DNA from: Porticoccaceae bacterium
GTDB taxonomy: Bacteria > Pseudomonadota > Gammaproteobacteria > Pseudomonadales > Porticoccaceae
Reading direction: 5' to 3'
DNA: 6,207 nucleotides
NCBI GenBank assembly: GCA_017858295.1
Contig: JAFMBU010000099.1
Span: forward strand, 1-6,207
The notes under the pieces are model-generated. The model was given only the letters and a program-made list of their open reading frames with translations. It was not told where the DNA came from and searched no databases. A program made the position numbers and the translations under genes. This document shows, one piece after another, positions 5,630 through 6,207 of the stretch. Numbering within the stretch: the stretch's first letter is position 1; every line of letters begins with the position of its first letter.

Positions 5630-5658
5630 CTTATATGGCGAATGGCGATCATTAGCCA
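5630..5658 (-). promoter_or_regulatory. possible activator-dependent acs promoter
   Basis: TATAAG (5635-5630) is a fair -10 on the minus strand, but 17 bp upstream there is only TGGCTA (5658-5653), a poor -35. The HexR-like site at 5660-5674 abuts it, centred about 44 bp above the predicted start near 5623, a usual place for an activator. This start would give a leader of about 70 nt that includes the whole SD-masking hairpin. A second candidate (TTGAGC/TAGACT, 5628-5599) would start within the hairpin. Which is used cannot be decided from sequence. Confidence 0.3.
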
Positions 5659-5659
5659 C

Positions 5660-5674
5660 AGCAATTTAATGACA
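5660..5674 (-). promoter_or_regulatory. HexR-like operator upstream of acs
   Basis: On the minus strand the 15-mer TGTCATTAAATTGCT matches 12 of 15 positions of the HexR palindrome as I remember it (TGTAATTAAATTACA): 6 of 7 in the left half, the centre, and 5 of 7 in the right half. It lies between hexR and acs. HexR is known to repress sugar catabolic genes and, in Shewanella, to activate gluconeogenic ones; acetate activation belongs with the latter. The match is imperfect and its AT-rich core lowers its specificity. Confidence 0.45.
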
Positions 5675-5686
5675 TTAGGAAAAGCG

Positions 5687-5711
5687 CCGAAATCAAACCA
5701 GCAAACTGGTT
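5687..5711 (-). terminator. weak terminator-like hairpin after hexR
   Basis: AACCAG (5711-5706), overlapping the hexR stop codon, can pair with CTGGTT (5701-5696) across a TTTG loop. It is followed by a short T-rich run (TTTGATTT). The stem has only 6 pairs and the T-run is broken, so termination would be partial at best, leaving room for hexR-acs read-through. Confidence 0.3.
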
Positions 5712-6207
5712 AACTGGTACGCGGATAACGGGTTGGTTTGAGGCTATTTTTGATCTTTTCTAAGTGAGGTAAAAAGTCCGGCCCGCGACGCAGAGTCACA
5801 CCTGTGGCCAACACATCGAGAATAACCAGATGAACAATACGCGAGGTCATCGGCATATACTCATCAGTATTTTCTGGCACTTCAACATCGAGGGTTACAC
5901 TGCTAACCTGCGCCAGCGGGGAATCCGGTGCAGTCAGGCCAATCACCGTTGAGCCGCTGGCCCTAGCAATTTCGGCGATCTCAACCACTTCTTTTGTGCG
6001 CCCAGTATGGGAGATAAAAAAGAACACGTCGCCAGTGCTGCCAGTGGATGCCAGCATGCGCTGCATCAAAACATCATCATGAAACGACACCGGCAGATTA
6101 AAACGAAAGAATTTATTTTCAGCATCTCTTGCCACAGAACCCGAAGCGCCGACACCAAAAAAGTAGATACGCTTGGCTTGAATTAACTTATCCACCACCT
6201 GATTGAC
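5710..6207 (-). CDS. hexR: HexR transcriptional regulator, C-terminal SIS domain (partial)
   Basis: The last 165 codons of an RpiR-family regulator; the reading frame is open to the right edge, so the 5' end is missing. HexR proteins are about 285 aa, so roughly 120 residues, including the N-terminal HTH, are outside. The visible part is a full SIS sugar-phosphate domain closely resembling E. coli HexR: RIYFFGVGASGSVARDAENKFFRFNLP (13-39 of the visible part), MQRM (48-51), ISHTGRTKEVVEIA (65-78), LTAPDSPLA (91-99), VPENTDEYMPM (110-120) and DVLATGVTLRRGP (131-143). Ser22 and Ser66 are 44 residues apart, as are the Ser140 and Ser184 that I recall as effector-contact residues in Pseudomonas HexR. 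The effector is KDPG, which releases HexR from DNA. The GTG at 6198 is internal and not the start. acs lies downstream on the same strand, with a HexR-like site between them. Confidence 0.93.
   Translation of the reverse strand, partial: VNQVVDKLIQAKRIYFFGVGASGSVARDAENKFFRFNLPVSFHDDVLMQRMLASTGSTGDVFFFISHTGRTKEVVEIAEIARASGSTVIGLTAPDSPLAQVSSVTLDVEVPENTDEYMPMTSRIVHLVILDVLATGVTLRRGPDFLPHLEKIKNSLKPTRYPRTS

Overview
The window looks like ordinary chromosome of a gammaproteobacterium, probably a marine or aquatic heterotroph near the Cellvibrionales or Alteromonadales. The clues are a HexR-type sugar-phosphate regulator next to an acetyl-CoA synthetase gene, a thi-box (TPP) riboswitch, and a Tag-like DNA glycosylase subfamily common in Proteobacteria. 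The placement rests on remembered protein resemblance only. No mobile element, CRISPR array, tRNA or rRNA is visible.

Layout, left to right. Every gene except one small ORF is on the minus strand. Positions 8-87 hold a TPP riboswitch whose controlled gene (probably thiC or another thiamine gene) lies off the left edge. Positions 88-280 are intergenic and should hold the riboswitch promoter. Next come a Tag-family DNA glycosylase-like gene (281-952, GTG start) and a LysE/RhtB-type exporter (1026-1670), which may be co-transcribed. The exporter's upstream region (1671-1845) carries a perfect 20-bp palindrome and a third copy of its half-site. A 61-codon hypothetical ORF (1846-2031, plus strand) faces a small XRE-type HTH regulator (2145-2465), with an inverted repeat between them. 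Then come an exported or membrane-anchored glycerophosphodiester phosphodiesterase (2581-3441) with a good sigma70-like promoter, acetyl-CoA synthetase acs (3615-5552), and the C-terminal sugar-isomerase (SIS) domain of hexR (5710-6207, cut by the right edge).

The most coherent biology is at the right. HexR senses the Entner-Doudoroff intermediate KDPG. A sequence matching 12 of 15 positions of the HexR operator as I remember it lies in the hexR-acs gap, just upstream of a promoter-like element with a poor -35. Closer to acs, the leader can fold into a 13-bp hairpin that buries the acs Shine-Dalgarno. Together these suggest two-level control of acetate activation by carbon status. This is inference. 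I found no clearly new multi-gene system; the regulatory DNA is the part most worth a second look.
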